Source of the DNA: a virus
Length of the DNA stretch: 39,308 nucleotides
Reading direction: 5' to 3' (one strand)
IMG/VR virus record: IMGVR_UViG_3300049846_002207
Coordinates: 1-39,308 of that record
Shown here: positions 38,372 through 39,308 of the stretch, in pieces
Layout of the letters: each line of letters starts with the position of its first letter
Position numbering within the stretch: position 1 is the stretch's first letter
The notes under the pieces: model-generated
The model's input: only the letters and a program-made list of their open reading frames with translations
Told to the model about the DNA's origin: nothing
Databases searched by the model: none
Program-made: the position numbers and the translations under genes

Positions 38372-39046
38372 ATGGCACTGCCAACAATGAAAACGTCAAT
38401 TCAGACGGATTTCAGCAAGTACAAATTTCTGATCTATGGACAGCCGAAGGTGGGAAAATCCACTTTCGCTAGCAAATTTAACAATGCTCTATTTATAGCA
38501 ACAGAGCCGGGGCATAATTTCCTAGAGATTTTTAAGATCGATATTCGCACATGGGCTGACTTCAAAGAGACAGCGAGAGAATTAACGACGACGAAGCATG
38601 ATTACAAGATGCTCGTGATCGATACGGTCGACAATCTCTATAAGATGTGTGAGCAATTCGTTTTGGAGCAGAATAAAGTGCAGCACGCATCTGATCTGCC
38701 ATACGGAAAGGGTTTCAATTTAATTAAAGATGAGTTTACAAAAGTCATGAATTATCTCGGAAACTCTGGCTTCGGATTCGTTTTTATCTCTCATGCGAAA
38801 GAGAAAGAGCTTAAGACGAAAACTTCAAGTTGGACAATGATGTCGACCTCTCTTGGAAATCAAGCAGAGTCATTCGTGTGCGGGTTATGTGATTTCATTT
38901 TCTATTGCTATGTAAACGACAAAAACGAGCGATTGATGAAAACCAAGGCTGAGAAATACGTGAACGCTGGGAGCCGTGGTTTTGATTTACCGTCGCCGAT
39001 GCCAATGGATTTTAATTTATTAACAACTAAATTTAAAGGGGGATAA
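38372..39046 (+). CDS. Sak4-like RecA-fold recombination ATPase
   Basis: A 224-residue protein; ATG 38372 has GGAG seven bases ahead, so the longer frame to 38312 is rejected. Walker A GQPKVGKST at 23-31, Walker B LVIDT with Asp84, and a FVFISHAKEKELK segment near 140 match Sak4, a short Rad51/RecA-like phage ATPase that works with an SSB-like partner in strand annealing or exchange. The partner is probably the DUF669 protein directly downstream. First gene of the (+) arm. Confidence 0.88.
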   Translation: MALPTMKTSIQTDFSKYKFLIYGQPKVGKSTFASKFNNALFIATEPGHNFLEIFKIDIRTWADFKETARELTTTKHDYKMLVIDTVDNLYKMCEQFVLEQNKVQHASDLPYGKGFNLIKDEFTKVMNYLGNSGFGFVFISHAKEKELKTKTSSWTMMSTSLGNQAESFVCGLCDFIFYCYVNDKNERLMKTKAEKYVNAGSRGFDLPSPMPMDFNLLTTKFKGG

Positions 39047-39047
39047 A

Positions 39048-39308
39048 ATGAGCAGTATTTTGGATCTATTCGATATGCCAGACACTCAGAGCGAGAAAAA
39101 AGAGTTTGAGAAACTACCAGAGGGCACATATCAGGTTGAAATTGAGGAAGCAAAACTCGACGAGGCTAATCAGTATGGCCCGCGCGTGGCTTATACTCTG
39201 AAAATAACAGAGGAAGGCAAGTATCGAAATCGCAAGCTGTGGGTTAATCGCAAGCTTGATGCGAAAACGATTTGGAAGGTTAAGAGTGATTTTGAGGCTC
39301 TTGGTTGC
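39048..39308 (+). CDS. DUF669-family protein, 5' part (continues at base 1)
   Basis: This is the 5' part of a gene cut by the contig ends. It starts at ATG 39048 directly after the Sak4-like ATPase stop (39046), with a GGGGG Shine-Dalgarno just upstream. Joined through the circular junction at 39177/1 it ends at 287 and encodes 138 residues. The acidic N-terminus and the segment YQVEIEEAKLDE followed by a beta-rich body resemble phage DUF669 proteins. These commonly sit beside single-strand annealing or Rad51-like recombinases and are thought to be single-stranded-DNA binding. The family call is by pattern and gene order; ssDNA binding is inferred. Confidence 0.75.
   Translation, partial: MSSILDLFDMPDTQSEKKEFEKLPEGTYQVEIEEAKLDEANQYGPRVAYTLKITEEGKYRNRKLWVNRKLDAKTIWKVKSDFEALGC
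39178..39308. repeat. Right copy of the contig-end overlap
   Basis: Duplicate of bases 1-131 with a single base difference. Removing one copy gives a closed unit of about 39,177 bp. The packaging mode (cos or headful) cannot be read from this. Confidence 0.9.

Noticed and set aside
1-39308. tRNA genes, CRISPR array, integrase, insertion sequences
   Set aside because: Looked for by eye on both strands; no cloverleaf with CCA arm, no regularly spaced identical repeats with unique spacers, and no recombinase or transposase motifs were found.

Overview
This window is one complete phage genome, opened inside a gene. Bases 1-131 recur at 39178-39308 with one difference (A at 5, G at 39182), so the circular unit is about 39,177 bp. 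The change is synonymous, and the interrupted gene (39048 through the junction to 287) reads straight across. Tape measure, tail tube, tail chaperone and HK97-type head genes indicate a siphovirus of the caudovirus class. Three proteins with lipoprotein signal peptides (LSGC, FTGC, LGGC) point to a Gram-negative host, which I cannot name. No integrase, tRNA or CRISPR array was seen, so a lytic life is likely but not proven. The DNA is moderately AT-rich and most genes carry strong GGAGG-type ribosome binding sites.

Layout. Two arms diverge from a control region at 38043-38371. The right (+) arm runs 38372 to 5372 across the junction. It holds recombination and accessory genes: a Sak4-like ATPase, a DUF669 protein, a papain-fold peptidase, a cluster of tiny membrane and soluble proteins, a structured-RNA candidate, a YqaJ exonuclease and a LuxR-type regulator. 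A VRR-NUC nuclease lies on the opposite strand inside this arm. A small (-) cluster (5364-6449) faces a (+) gene (6609-6842) across a region with a perfect 17-bp palindrome.

The left (-) arm, read from 38042 down to 6817, starts with a primase-SF3 helicase and an iteron-rich AT-rich region (35313-35528) that is the best origin candidate. It continues through an HNH nuclease, a metallopeptidase and a CHAP endolysin, then small and large terminase, portal, two neck-like proteins, scaffold and major capsid. A terminator sits after a decoration protein. A large triple beta-helix fibre lies among the head genes. Connector, tail terminator, tube, G/GT chaperone with a -1 frameshift, tape measure, tail tip, a second fibre, a lipoprotein/lysis-type cluster, a hub-like protein and two distal proteins follow.

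Main unusual observations: (1) two genes whose best start codons are AUC and AUA, each with a strong Shine-Dalgarno sequence and a tiny upstream ORF ending at or near the start; (2) the iteron and inverted-repeat array beside the primase; (3) a compact multi-stem RNA candidate before the exonuclease operon; (4) a run of alternating soluble and single-span membrane micro-genes joined by 4-nt overlaps; (5) a tail chaperone frameshift on A8; (6) an EF-hand-like loop ending the connector protein.
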